A DNA stretch of 64,000 nucleotides from Gyrodactylus bullatarudis (GCA_012064415.1 SSNU01000011.1:1-64000); one strand, 5' to 3'; positions 1-12,145 are shown, counted from the first letter of the stretch. A program made the numbers and translations. The notes: generated by a model from the letters alone, not told the origin.

Positions 1-1622
1 TTTAGTCACTGAACATTTTCCCCTCTTCAATTGTTTTAATTATTTTTTGGAGTAGATGTTCCCGTCGTGCAGGACAGTAAAAGAATTTTTCAGTTCTAAA
101 ATCATTAGTCCGTCCTTCCATGCTATTGGTCAATCGATATCGACCAAATTTTATCCTTACTTTAATATTGATTAATATAGGCCAATGTATTGAATAAAAC
201 CTATCACTCACAAGTTAGCAAGCGTGTATTTTAGAAAATCTGTCTGGGTACAAAAACCACACCCCACCCTATGTAAGGTTTTTAATACAGTATAAAGGCA
301 TTTTAAAATAACCTGGGGGATCTAAAATCCTTGCATTGTTTATTTAGCTCTAGTTTCTCTCACATTTATATGGGGATCATTTTTATGGGGGTCTTCATTT
401 CCAATTTTTTATTTGATTTGAATATGGCGTGAGTTGAATTATTGAGTTTATTTCAAATCTTGGATGATTTTCATTTTCGAACAACTCTACTGATAATAGA
501 TTCAACGTAAAAGGAAACCTAAAATTTTCTCCTTTATCCAAACGTGCTATTTTTATTTGACAACCAGTTCAACTAACGGAGATACAGTATCTGAACTATA
601 GAAAGTGATACGAGAATATTTTTATTACATAAACAAATATAAAATTAAATCTAACGATGTAAAAATATTATCTATATTATAGATCATTTTGGAGAATAAA
701 TAATAGCTAAATATTAGATTTAAACACCAAATTTTACCGTCACTTTACACTTGAATATGATTGGTTGGACCCTTCTACACCCTCATTGGTTGATATTATT
801 GGGGGAGAGTGAAATAAATGAAAAATTTATTGAGCAATACATATGTTCTCCTTTACAATTTTCATTTTCATATAAAATAGTTGAGAGAAAATAATCTTCT
901 TACAAAACTATTATAATAAGTTATTATCAATAACTCTAAGTGTATATAAGAATAATGAAATAAATGCATATGTGTGAACATGTTTTTTATTAAAAAGAGC
1001 TGGTACATATATTCTGACTAGTATCAAAGAATTTGTGATTTACGATCATGCTTTAAACCTAATGAAAATGAATAGTATTTTGTTACCATTTGTTCATTAC
1101 TTTCTCTTCATTTATATCGTTTCTCTTCCTGAAACTATCACTTCAATCAGATAATCGCTCATTATGAATTACATTCTATCTACATATCCTTTTTTAATTT
1201 GTTGAAATCAATAGCTCTCATTTTTATTTTTTTTTAGAAATACTTGCACAGGCTTAGCAAAACAGTAAAAGAAATTCGCTCATGAAATAAATGCCTATCT
1301 CGTGTTATCATGTGTATAATTGACTGTATCAGTTTTAAATTCTATAACTACTGTTTAGACTTTCAAAAAGCCTTTTGTTCTCACATTTAAGAGAAATTTC
1401 TATCGAATTAGTATCCCTCCACAGACAAAAGGTATTGGAAGATATGAAAATATTACCTAGTTTTTGATGAAATATTGATTTTCGATTACAGAACGTTACG
1501 CGACTTAATTTCATAATATATACTATGTATTATATAGTATGAAATATGTATCATTGATTATTTGAGTAATTAAAAAAATATTTAAATATTTGTCATAACT
1601 TTAATCTATAACTCTTCTTCTA
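1..1622. other. Intergenic AT-rich stretch, no supported gene
   Basis: I see no convincing coding exon here. A short open frame on the minus strand at 2-211 contains a TNSMEG motif followed by a basic helix. This faintly recalls the C-terminal part of MULE-type transposases, but it is too short to call. The rest is AT-rich without clear repeats. Confidence 0.4.
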
Positions 1623-2935
1623 ATGACTTTTTTGAATCATATTAGAAATCATACTATCCAATATCATTATCCTAATACGTTTTACGAATACAAATACGAA
1701 TTTCTTTCAAGAGATGCATATCTTCATGGAGTAGATTTAAAATCTGTTGATTTACTATTTGAATTGGAAAATCAAGAAGATTTTGAAATATTTTGGCTCC
1801 AATTGATTCACTATTTCCATGATCAAAATATGTATGCAAAAGATATTATCGAATATATATCTTTTACTAGGGAAATAGCCTCCAAGAAAATATTATTTGA
1901 AATCTTTTCGGAAATTTCCTATTTTGATAATCCAAATGTTTATCGTTCATTAATATTCACAGTGTTACAACAAATATCTGATTCAGATCCGTTAATCAGA
2001 AATTCTGCTAGAAAGGCACTAAAGATGCTAACTATCCAGGATTATTGCCCAAATTTAAATTTATTACAAAGAGCAGTAAATACATCTTTAATTATGCCTA
2101 ACTATATTTTTGACATAAATGAATCGTTATCTATGATTGAATTATTAGTCTACATGAATAAACTTGATTTGAATGAAACTATAATTGACTCTGTTACAAG
2201 CATGGCAAGTTATATACCTATAAATGTATGAAATAATTTTAATATTTTTAGAGCATATATTTGTTATCTGGAATATACGAGTTATCAGCAAAAAAGTCAA
2301 GTGCAAATCTTCTGCAATTACCTCAAGAAATTACCATGGATAATAGATTTTTTTCAAAGTATTTTTTCAGGGTCTTAAGCTCCTTTTCAAAAAGTATTGC
2401 TACAGTTAAAGATTTTAACACTGTTCACAATATAGCAATGAATTACTTGAATATTTGCAGCGAATACGCATCGATGTCGATCAAAAATTCATTTTTTAAA
2501 CTATTCACTGAAATACTTCAATGTTATAGCAGATGTTTAATTCTGACATCTCTGGCAGATGATTTAGCTGAGACTCTTGATTTCTCATTATTTCGAGATG
2601 AAATTATAATGACAAAACAGTCTTTTATCTATAAGCTTGTTATCCTTATTTTACATCATAAAAGTCCAAAAGCTAGCATTGATTCCCTGTTCAATCCCGA
2701 TACAGTTTACTATTTCATAAGAATTTATCTTGCAAACTATTATTCTGATGTTGATTCAACTTATTGTTTCTTGAAAGATTTTTTCGAGAAATTGAGTGAA
2801 TTGAATATTTCAAACAAAAACTATCTAAGATTGTTAAAACTATTTGGTTTCTATATTATATTACATGATCAAATGTCAGACTTAAACAATACTTCAAATT
2901 TTTTAATCAATTACTTGAATTCGTTAGAAAATTAG
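1623..2935 (+). CDS. Orphan helical-repeat protein, family member A
   Basis: I do not recognise this family by name. There are two exons, 1623-2225 and 2252-2935, separated by a 26-nt phase-0 intron (GTATG donor, TTTTTAG acceptor). They encode 428 aa. The sequence is almost entirely predicted helix, with Leu/Ile/Phe spacing like HEAT or armadillo repeats; the clearest repeat is DSDPLIRNSARKALKML near residue 130. The C-terminal half shares LDFSLFR and a KLFGFYIIL segment with the gene at 4652-6039, which has VNFTLFR and KTFGLHLI. No signal peptide, membrane segment or catalytic motif is visible. The start is the first in-frame ATG. Three more paralogues lie within 7 kb. A scaffold or protein-binding role would fit the fold, but that is inference only. 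Confidence 0.75.
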
Positions 2936-3118
2936 CTTCTCGCCATTAAAAACAATAGTTTCATGTTGAGATTAAAGTTTAAAACTAACCAATACATAGA
3001 TCCCTCATCTTATATGATATCGATAAAACAATAAATTAATTAATAAAGTTATTTATTTATTTCGTGAAATATATTGAACTGAATTTTATGGCAATAGATA
3101 TTTGAATATATAATGTTT

Positions 3119-3853
3119 TTAAGCACGTTTTTTTTCGTATCTTATAAAATCCCTTGCTACATTTAGCAGCCTCCTTGGCAAATTTATGTCTACATACAAG
3201 GGCATAACACAATAATTTTGCAATTTCGAGAAGTAAACGGAGAAACAAAATTTATTCTTCATGCATTTAGCCACACATCGAATCAAATCCATGCTCTGTT
3301 CCTCATACACATCGGGATTGAAATCATTTCTCATAAATATTTCTTCTTTTCCATTTCTCTCAGATTCTGATCGGGTATTTAAAAAAATTTCAAATTCGAA
3401 AAACAAATTATTATGTTGGTTATATCCTGATGAATCTAAAACACATCGGGCAAGATTGTAGCCATCCTGATTATTCATGTCAATAAGATATCCCATGTTT
3501 ATCGCTAATACACATTGCTGGTTTGCATAGTTATTAGGCTCACTGGTAAACCATGTAAATGCATTAGTTACCATTCCATTAGCATTGATATCCCAATAAA
3601 CATTTGTAGCACTTATATCGAAAGCATTATGATTTATTGCTATTTTGTAACCCATTCCTGAGAGCTGGTCCGCTTCTTCAAGTCTAGCCAATCGACCACC
3701 ATTCAAGGCACAATATCGTAGTGAATAATCCCAATTATCAGTCACATATGTTTTATAACAAAAGGATCCACTATCAAGCCAACCACCGGGACAATCAACG
3801 GCGTTTATTTTGTAAAGTGAGACCAATGAACAAATGAATTTTGAGAGCTTCAT
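3119..3853 (-). CDS. Secreted C-type lectin-like protein with a C-terminal Cys-rich (PAN-like) region
   Basis: A single-exon ORF of 244 aa. The N-terminus (MKLSKFICSLVSLYKINAV) looks like a signal peptide, followed by DCPGGWLDSGSFCYK, the typical opening of a C-type lectin domain. The domain runs to about residue 140 and contains YCALNGGRLARLEEA, WFTSEPNNY (a variant of the W.xGEPN loop) and a closing ARCV. The Ca-binding EPN tripeptide is present, which in this family correlates with mannose-type sugar binding; the distal WND motif is not obvious. The C-terminal part, with Cys 193, 197, 203 and 215, resembles a PAN/apple-type disulfide module. It lies on the opposite strand between two members of the orphan family. 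It is probably a secreted or surface recognition protein. The lectin call is firm; the second module is tentative. Confidence 0.8.
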   Translation of the reverse strand: MKLSKFICSLVSLYKINAVDCPGGWLDSGSFCYKTYVTDNWDYSLRYCALNGGRLARLEEADQLSGMGYKIAINHNAFDISATNVYWDINANGMVTNAFTWFTSEPNNYANQQCVLAINMGYLIDMNNQDGYNLARCVLDSSGYNQHNNLFFEFEIFLNTRSESERNGKEEIFMRNDFNPDVYEEQSMDLIRCVAKCMKNKFCFSVYFSKLQNYCVMPLYVDINLPRRLLNVARDFIRYEKKRA

Positions 3854-4651
3854 CTTGGATTTGAAGAAATCTGATTTAGTTTATATAATGATTTTTTTCC
3901 ATGGAAACATATTGTATTCTTGAGAATCAAATTTTTTTTTGTTAGAATAAAATCTATATTGAAAAATAGGAATTGCAACAAAATACTAATGGAGAATACA
4001 AATAAATAGTAAATCTTTTAATGGTTTATCATTAAAAGGATGAATTGGCGATCGAATTGGCTTTTGGAGTAGAACATCTTCGATGGTTTATTTTTGGATG
4101 TAAATCTGAAAATTTTAATCGAATAGCAATTAGTAGTTTCTACTTAATGAAGATCAGGAGAGTAAGTGTAGTCGATTTTAGATCGAATATGTTTCATAAT
4201 ATTTTAAATCGAGTTTAGGTTGTCACAATTAGATAAGTCATATTTATCGTTAAGTTTATTATAGGTAGAGAGTATATTTTGATGTGGAATATTTTCAAAA
4301 ACAACAGGTCAAAATCAAATTGTTTTTGATACTTCTTAAACTCAATGAATCTTATCAAGATTTATCATTCATTTACCGTATTTATTTTTTTCTCTGGTTT
4401 CCCAATCTGTATTCTACATTCAATGGTCGTAATTAGCTGAAGCTATGTTCAATATCATTAGAATATCATAATAGATATACATCTTTACATAAATGAATAT
4501 TTTTCTAACTATTTTGATCGATTTTATCCAATAAAGAATTGATTATTATAGATTCACGCATGGAATCCCTTCTAATTTTTACTGTCTAGTCTTTAATAGC
4601 GAATAGTGATTATTTAGTTTTATTAGTTTTTTCTGATTCCAACGAATCACG
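3854..4651. promoter_or_regulatory. Divergent intergenic region between lectin gene and family member B
   Basis: About 800 bp of AT-rich DNA separates the divergently transcribed lectin gene and the next orphan-family gene. It must hold both promoters. I see no distinct motif or repeat. Confidence 0.35.
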
Positions 4652-6039
4652 ATGTCTTTCGCTAGCAATTACCGGGAGAGAAATATTGCTTTGGACAAAA
4701 ATAATTATTTATTTTATGATATCAAAAACTATGATTATGAATCAAGTTCAGATTTCGAATCAGCCCTATCATATGGATTTAATCAAAATTCTATTTCATT
4801 AATTTTCGACTCAGATTTGGATGCAAGAACCGAGGCTTTTTGGTTCAAATTTATATATCAGTATATATCGGTAGATGACGAAAATTCAATGTTTCTTGAG
4901 GCATTCAGCCTATCAAAAACCCAATGTTTAAAATATCTGTTAGATATTTATGTTGAAATCATTGATGATATCAACCTTTCAAAAGGTATTCGGAAATACT
5001 TGAAATTCTTAACATTTCAATGCATATCCCACAATAATCCTTTGATTCGCAGAAAGGCAATGAAATTGCTAAAATATATCATAAATTTAGACAACGATTT
5101 AATCTCAAAGACTAGTGATAATTGTAGAGAGGTGATGAAAATAGTATTTCGTCCAAGATGTCTTTTTGATATGGAAATGATTGGTTCTGTCATTGAATAT
5201 GGATTAAAGTTCGAGGAAGGCTGTTTCTCTGAATATATATTTGCATACATTTGGAGTATGGGTAAAAATTCTAATGTAGAGGTAGGTTAATGAAAAAATT
5301 TGATGCTTATTTAGAGACGAGGCACGTACTTTCTAACATAGATGAATGGTTGTTAGTTACTGAAAGAATTGATCCGATAAGTATTCTTTCTAAATACGAT
5401 ATGGACAGTATTAAAAATCCTAAAATTCTGCTAAGCTATGTTTTGCTCACCATGACAAAAGCAACTAGTAAGCGCAGAACAAGTCGTCGGGATTTTGCAT
5501 TCCTCTTCAATACCTTACGAGATTTTCAATTTTGTCTTGATGATGATTCGAGTTTCAACAGAAATTGGCTTCTGATTTGTTATAAAAATATTCTATCTTC
5601 TTTACCATTGGATTCTCCATTGAGGAATCAGTTCTGTGATGACCTATTGGAGAATGTTAATTTTACTTTATTTCGAACATGGACTAGTTTTCATGGAGAA
5701 AGTTGTCTGTTAAATTTGATCTTGGAAATACTGCGTAATCCTAAAGAAGAATCTTTAAATATCATATTTACAAATGATATGATTTTATTCATTCTTCGGT
5801 TACTTTCGACAAATTTTTATCCGAGCAAGAGAACAGCATCAGATTTCCTCAAGCATATTAAAACGTTAATGTTTGATGAAAAATTGAAAAACAGAGATTT
5901 GTTAATGAAACGATTGAAAACTTTCGGCCTTCATCTCATTAATTTGAAACCAGAAGAATCTATTTTCGAGTTTAACACGGATATTGAATCTCAAAACTTT
6001 CGCAATTTCATCTTAGATTTATTCAATATTTACATGTGA
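4652..6039 (+). CDS. Orphan helical-repeat protein, family member B
   Basis: Two exons, 4652-5285 and 5315-6039, with a 29-nt phase-1 intron, encode 452 aa. The phase was deduced because the first frame ends in GTA-G and only a split after that G restores the downstream frame. It is paralogous to the gene at 1623-2935: HNNPLIRRKAMKLLKYI corresponds to DSDPLIRNSARKALKML, and FCDDLLENVNFTLFR to the matching helix pair in the second exon. It is all-helical with no signal peptide or membrane segment. Its stop codon is only 34 bp from the stop of the convergent paralogue at 6074, so the two transcripts may overlap at their 3' ends. The function is unknown. Confidence 0.75.
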
Positions 6040-6073
6040 TGATTTGATGAAAATTAATATATATTTTTTTGAG

Positions 6074-7344
6074 TTAAAAAATTAAATTAGTTTTTCTTTT
6101 TGATGCAAGATTTAGGAATCCATAAATTTCAATGTTCTTTTTGATTTGATAATGGTTCAAAATTTCATTCTCCAAATAAAACTTTATCAAATTATTAAGA
6201 AATCCACAAACCTCCATAAAATCGTTTTCTTGGGAGAATAGCATCTTTACGCTACTGTAGATATTTTTCAATTGCGAAAAAACATGGAATATGATTTCAG
6301 TCAAATAATTATCTCTGCCGAAATATATAAGAAAGTGGTATATGTTAAAAATTTCTTTCTGACAATCTATATTCCTGCCGTTTATATATCCGAATGCGTA
6401 CAATATTTTGGGTATTTCAAAATTTAACTGTTTAGCTCGATCATAACTTTTACATTGACCGACAACTTTGTCAAGTATTTTTAAATAGTTTTCCTTTATT
6501 TCATTAAAATCTTTGCCTTTGTAGTGAGCAATATAAAATCCGAAGTCGAGGACAAGATCGTATAATATATTGCCCAAATTACAATCAATTTGGCATGCAT
6601 TAACCAGAGCCCTTGCTCTCATAAGAAAATAGAGAGATTTTCCTCTAGTTAAACAATCATTTCCATATAGATATAAAAATTGAATAGAGCCTATATAACC
6701 TTTATCAAATAGGATGCTTGATATTTTTGTCAAATAATGATTGATCTAAAAGTATTATCTAGAAAAATCTTACATATTGGTTGCTATAATATTTAGCCAT
6801 TGTTTTAATTCTGCGTTTTAGATGTTGAAAGCTTGTCAATTTAGGGCTAATGATATTTGAAATAATTTCTAGAATTTCTACCATTTCATATGGTTCTAAA
6901 TGATTATAAAACATTCTGAATATTTTTGTTTTCAGTTCTATTTCATCTAATGATGTTCTTGAAATAAAAATAGCAATACATTTTAATGCATGTTGTCTAA
7001 TAATCACATCTGAGCTATTCAAGTTTCGGTATACGATACATTTTAAAAAATGCTCATAAAAGTATATCCTTGATCTGAAAATACTATAAATGAAATAAGT
7101 CATTGTTTGTAGACAGGTTAAAGCGATTTCATCTCTAGAAAATAAAACAAAATCAACTTTACTTCTGGATAAAGAATGAAAATAGTAAATGTTGATTTGT
7201 GCGATGATTCTTAAATCGACTCAATCCGTAATTCCTTAAAAATCCTATCTTGAAATTTTCGTGTAATTCATCTCCTTCAATCAATAATTCTACACATTCT
7301 GGAGTGAAACCTAGACTGCGATACATTCTTGAATCAACAATCAT
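6074..7344 (-). CDS. Orphan helical-repeat protein, family member C
   Basis: Three exons, 7163-7344, 6774-7134 and 6074-6745, are joined by two 28-nt introns (7135-7162 and 6746-6773). Splicing restores one frame of 404 aa. The family repeat appears as SSDVIIRQHALKCIAIF, and the C-terminal helix as EIYGFLNLA, matching KLFGFYIIL in member A. It is all-helical, with no signal or membrane segment. The extra first intron, compared with A and B, falls just upstream of the conserved repeat. The start is the first ATG of the frame; an additional upstream exon cannot be excluded. The function is unknown. Confidence 0.7.
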
Positions 7345-7727
7345 TCGTATTTCATAAAATATTCATTGAAAAAATTCACAGATGCTGTATTATTTTATAA
7401 GTACATTCAAATAAGCGGATTAATTTTAGTACGCAAATAGTAGAGAAATTAAGAGATTCATTTTACGTAAAAAATATTTCTCCCGGAGACTGACCAACAT
7501 TATGCGTACTTTCTTAATTTTCAGGGATTGAATATAACGTAATGTTATTTATAAAATTTTATTATTTTATACTGATTTGAGATATGCTCCTATTTCAATC
7601 GATAAGAAGAAAAATAAGTTCATTGATTCTGATGATATTTCAAGGAATAACATTTTGTATAAGATTTTTATTTATTTTGTAAGAATACATATTTTAGGTA
7701 AGAATTGAAAAGCATAAAACAATAAGA
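7345..7727. other. Intergenic spacer between family members C and D
   Basis: About 380 bp of AT-rich sequence between two genes transcribed in the same direction. I see nothing recognisable in it. Confidence 0.4.
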
Positions 7728-9366
7728 TCACAACAAAGATTTTATTCGAGATATTAAAAGAAACCTTTTCTTCACCGGAGATTTAATCCAAAATCTTTTC
7801 TCATAACTTATAATATACTGTAGAATACAATTAAGGGATCCGAATATCCTCATTATTAAGATATCTCTTGGATTATTCAACTTGTGGGAGCAAATTTTCA
7901 GTAACAAAAGTTTATAAAACTTTAAAGCTGTTTGATAATCAAATTTTTTCATTATTTCATAAACAAGAACTGAAAGTCGTCCATCCATGATAATGTTCAA
8001 GAGAAATTCCATATCAATTATTTTGAGAATTTGGGTCAAGACTTGTAAACAGTACATTTTCTTACGAACTCGCATTGGAAAGGTTATCTGGAATATTATA
8101 TCATTTCTTAACAATTCTCTGACAAAGTTTTGTAAAATCGGAGAATCCCTGGGTAAATGATGTAAGATAAAATTTATTGATTTGAGATAAACTCTTCTGG
8201 ATGAAAAGCTGAATATCTTTCTCCAGTGGATGTGATTTTTAATATAGTTGAATGTGCATGCTATTACGATCATAGGAACGGATTTATTACGATGTATCAA
8301 TGTTTCATAATAATTCCAAATGAAATTAATATTCTCTGGTCCATGAATTTCCGAAAGAAAATTTACAAGACTTTGGCTGTCACTATACGCATTATGGAGT
8401 TTTGCAGTAAGGAGACGCAAATGGTAGTCTCGCTAAAATGAAATTTCAAGTTAAAATTAGTATGTTGAAGTTAAATGAAAAATTCAAAACAACGGGTAAG
8501 GTATAGTTTAGGTAACGTATTATAGAAACCATGATTAGAGATTATTCCTTTATGACACTTCTATATTAAACTGACTGAAGGAAATAGATACTTTACTGAT
8601 ACATGTGACCCAATTAAAGAGATACATTGAAAACTAAGGTAAAAATGGGATATGTTGACGAATAAAATCATACATGAAATTATCGAATTCTTACAAATTA
8701 AGTAGGATCGAGTGACAAACGTTGCAAATAATTTTTCTTAAGTGGTAAATTTTGTGCTCTAGTTCAAACTTATTACTTATTACACCTACATATTTTTATA
8801 AATATTAGAATCACCCACAGCTATATAATTTATTGCCGTACAGATCAGAAAAGATATCAATGGGGTTTTCGCGAACAGCTATTAAAAATATAAAAATGAA
8901 TAAAATCTCAAACATAATTCAATCTTACAATGTTTAATATTTAGAACTGATTAAAATTGCTTACCTGATCAGATTCAAATACCAGCAATTCTTTCATAAA
9001 GGATTTAAAAAATTTGATATCTCCAAATAAATTACTGAAGGCCCTTAAAATCCGAGAAATCCAATTTTTCTCAGATATATAATGACCCTTCAAAAGTTTA
9101 CTAGTCACCAAGTAAAGTATATACTTGCGATATCCATGCTTGTATATGTTTGTTATTAAAATTTCGATTAGCGCCCAGCATTTATCTCTTGTTAAAGGAT
9201 CTTGGGAAGATAAATTCACCAATATTATGGAGAAAAGCCATATGAAGAATTCTGTCTTGATTCCATTTTTATTGTCTATGGTTATAATTTTGAGAATGAT
9301 ATTCCAATATGAGCCATCACTAAAATAAAAATAATTCACAGTCACAATGTCGATATCAGATTCTGA
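7728..9366 (-). CDS. Orphan helical-repeat protein, family member D (5' end unresolved)
   Basis: Two exons are supported, from about 9366 down to 8965 and 7728-8432. They are joined in phase 0 across a 532-nt intron (8433-8964), the only long intron in this family. The first exon carries the family repeat SQDPLTRDKCWALIEIL. The second carries RDSPILQNFVRELLRNDIIF and RIFGSLNCIL, which align with the second-exon blocks of members A and B. No ATG opens the first exon; the frame is open back to a possible acceptor (ACTAATCAG) near 9360, so a 5' exon is missing or was lost. A Penelope-like fragment begins about 180 bp upstream, so truncation by a mobile element is possible. The protein is at least 360 aa. 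Confidence 0.6.
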
Positions 9367-9539
9367 TTAGTATATTTTGGCTACAAGTGATTAAAATGAC
9401 TATTTCTTATTAATTGATTTAGATTTTTCCTCAGTTAATACTAATTATGTTGCAATTATAACACATTTGACAACTCAAGAACAATGATTAGGAAATGAAC
9501 AGTAATTGATAGATTATCAAATGAACATATCATTCCTAT

Positions 9540-9914
9540 AGCACTGAAAATAATGCAGAGTAGATTGGACATACAACCAGAAGACTGGAAGAACGTATAG
9601 ATGAGCATCTATACCTAAGTAAAACTGTAAGAGAACACCTATCCACATGTAAGGCAAACGTTTCCCCAAAAAACTTTGAAATCATCTACAAACCCAACGG
9701 AAACAATGTCAACATGCTAAAAGGTGCTGAAGCTTATTTGATAAATTGTGAGAAACCAATAATATGTGTACAAAATAACTATGTGAAGCCAATGAACCTC
9801 CCAAGAGCTAAACCACAGAATTCACAATCCTTCCAACACCCACCCCGTAAGAGACTCAGAACAGAGGTGGGAGTAAATAATCAGATTACAAAGTACTTTG
9901 CAGCAACTCAATGA
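9540..9914 (+). mobile_element. Penelope-like element fragment, GIY-YIG endonuclease C-terminus
   Basis: The + frame begins inside a GIY-YIG motif (IGHTTRRLEERIDEHL) and runs to a stop at 9912-9914. It passes through a Glu-containing segment (GAEAYLINCEKPIICVQNNY) and a basic Pro-rich tail. This is the C-terminal endonuclease part of a Penelope-like retroelement. The reverse transcriptase and the GIY half are absent, so the copy is truncated. About 350 bp of downstream sequence, including a hairpin with GATGAGTATGCC / GGCATCATC arms near 10180-10235, probably belongs to its 3' end. Confidence 0.7.
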
Positions 9915-10439
9915 AGTTTTAATTACCAAAAAATTATATGCACCACTTGCATAGTTATCGCATATTTTGTCAAATTTTGTCAAACAAATGCAAAAACTTT
10001 TTGTTCCAAACCACTGTAATTATAATTGATAATTATCAATGTATGAATAATCAATTCAATGTTAAAAATGCTGATCATTCCTGGAAACATGAATAAACCA
10101 ATCAAGAATGATAATTTTCACAACCAATAAAAGTTGGATATCATCTTTTGTAAATTTAAAATTACTTATATGGCATTGATGAGTATGCCCGAGAAAAGGC
10201 CTTATTTTTGAAACGCTCGGCATCATCTTCTTATTTTTACAATGATGATTTCGGTGACTCAGCTCAAAACTAAGGTTATCTCACTGAATAAACTTAAATG
10301 TAATTCGTTGGTAAGACGAAAATTCATAAAAAGAAGAACGCCCCTTCACAGTTCCTACCTTTCTACAGTTTCCGAAAGAGCACAAGAAGAGAAACAAATT
10401 TTTGAATATTGATTTTTTTTAGCTGAATACGTTTAGGAG

Positions 10440-10735
10440 GGAAGAAGAAAATTGAAAACCCTCCTGATCCGAGATGGCTATCCAGAGTCATTCATCGAAA
10501 AGCATGCACACGCGAACCGCGAGAATAAAGAACTTAAAGATGACGAAGAACACATCTATCTGAATCTGCCTTTCAAAGGGGCAAGTTCATTTTGAGCAAC
10601 AAACTATCACAAATAACAAGGAGGACATTCCCAGGAAGGAAACTGAGAATAATCCAAAACACAACGAAACTATTGAATTGACGAAACAAGGACCCTATCC
10701 CAAAACTCAAGAAGAAAGAAGTGATTTATCTCTAC
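10440..10735 (+). mobile_element. Degraded Penelope-like element fragment (between RT and endonuclease)
   Basis: In + frames interrupted by stops and shifts I read segments such as LLIRDGYPESFIEKHAHAN and RTFPGRKLRIIQNTTKLLN. These match the linker between reverse transcriptase and GIY-YIG in the Penelope-like copy at 34173-35213 (LLENGYPNKFVDKF, LKIVFKTQRLFNLI). The fragment stops where GVIYKF would start the endonuclease. There a copy of the 10736-10960 repeat begins. Confidence 0.55.
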
Positions 10736-10960
10736 TATATCCTTGTGAATCTAACTTGATGTCTCCTATTACTCAACACTCATAGTATTGACACCAACTA
10801 CACACTGGTTGTTTTTGAATAAGCATCTAACATCTAGCTGTGAGAAGACAATCTCCATCAAGTTAGATTCACAAGAATATAGTAATAACCAGTGACTACA
10901 CTTTGCTAGCAGGTTTAATGTCTAAAAACACTAATCGCTACATTGTGCTTATTCAATATA
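10736..10960. repeat. TIR element copy 1 (family with ACTATATCCTTGTGAATC ends)
   Basis: The inverted segments CCTTGTGAATCTAACTTGAT (about 10741) and its complement (about 10857-10876) bound this copy. The right end continues through TAATAACCAGTGACTACAC and TTTAATGTCTAAAAACAC. Related ends occur at 40560-40690 and 46915-47240. No coding capacity is seen. The left terminus is shorter than the right, so the copy is incomplete. Confidence 0.6.
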
Positions 10961-11029
10961 AATCTTTTTTACTTAAAGCATTTACTCAAAACAAATTAAA
11001 AGAATTACTCTCTCAATATGAAATATAAT

Positions 11030-11352
11030 TGAGTTTAAAATACAAAACTGATATTCTTGATAGAATTGGACAATATATTGGAACAATTGAGTTTCAAAAA
11101 TTACCTTTTTGGGTTGAATACATGAAAAATCATATCATCATAAAATCCCTGAGTTGCTTCCATGGATAATTGATTTGAAGTAAAGATCGTCAAATCTTCA
11201 TTTTGCAGAGTATTCTCTTTCAAGAGCTCATAGGGATTTTTCAATGAACCAAAATATATTTCATAGTTGGATTCTAAATCAGAAATATCAGAGCATTTTT
11301 GATATTTTTCTCCAACTTTTGTCCGAATTTGATGACTGGTTTCATTGCTTTT
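11030..11352 (-). CDS. Isolated exon(s) of an unrecognised gene
   Basis: On the minus strand, 11352 down to 11105 is open for 82 codons. It is framed by a good acceptor (CTTTTTTAG) and donor (AG/GTAATT). Composition looks coding, for example NPYELLKENTLQNEDL and SMEATQGFYDDMIFHVF. A possible terminal exon (acceptor AAGAATATCAG near 11055) would add three residues and a stop in the right phase. A 42-nt exon at 11440-11481 could precede it in phase 0. I do not recognise the protein. Transposons on both sides suggest either a gene with large repeat-filled introns or a broken remnant. Confidence 0.4.
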
Positions 11353-11481
11353 CTAAAAAAGGCTATTTAATCAATTCTTATAGATTCTCAATAATCTAAT
11401 GAATAATGCAGCATGAAATTATTCAGCTCAATAACCTACCAAATTGATTTTGATACGACCGAGACAGAAATTATTATTCTC

Positions 11482-12143
11482 CTATTACATATTAATACGT
11501 TGATTTCATCCCACCTATTTTTTCCATACACGTTCAACTGAGGATAAAACTTCTATTGAAATTTGCGGTACAACCCTTGACTCAGATGATGATTGTAGGA
11601 GGTTTAATCGCCAGTTTTACGATGTTCTCAAAATCTTTTAAATATTATAATAGTGTAACTGTTTCACAAAATCCATAAAGATATCCATTTGTAATAGTAA
11701 ATATATGGAATTTTTGATCACCTCTAAACCACCTATCAAAAGATTATTTGAGAAGTAAAATATCTTGGTCAGCTATAAATCTTAATAATTTTATATATTT
11801 CTAAAAATATTAGTTTAATTCACTCACTTTCTTGATATCTATAAGCCTGCCAAGCATTTTCTCAAGTGGAATCAGCGAGTATTATAAATTTTTTTTATTT
11901 ATTCAAGAGTTCATTCAAATGCAACCGTCAATATTGATTTGATGTATAATCTCTAATTTGATTTTAAATATCGATCATTAAGTTTCTGATCCTGATATAT
12001 GTGAAGATGAGCCACTATAAACTCAATTCATTTTGAAGGATATAGCTTATATTTATCAACAAACTAAATAAAAAAATATCATTTTTACGATAATATTGTC
12101 AAACTTCATCAAGAATATTACTGTTTATTATTACAGATGTAAC
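11482..12143. other. AT-rich intergenic or intronic sequence
   Basis: No gene or repeat is recognised between the isolated exon and the Tc1-type element. Confidence 0.35.
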
Positions 12144-12145
12144 TA

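Noticed and set aside
2..211. Minus-strand ORF with a TNSMEG motif, possibly the end of a MULE transposase
   Set aside because: Only about 45 residues are suggestive and the window edge cuts the context. Not enough to annotate.
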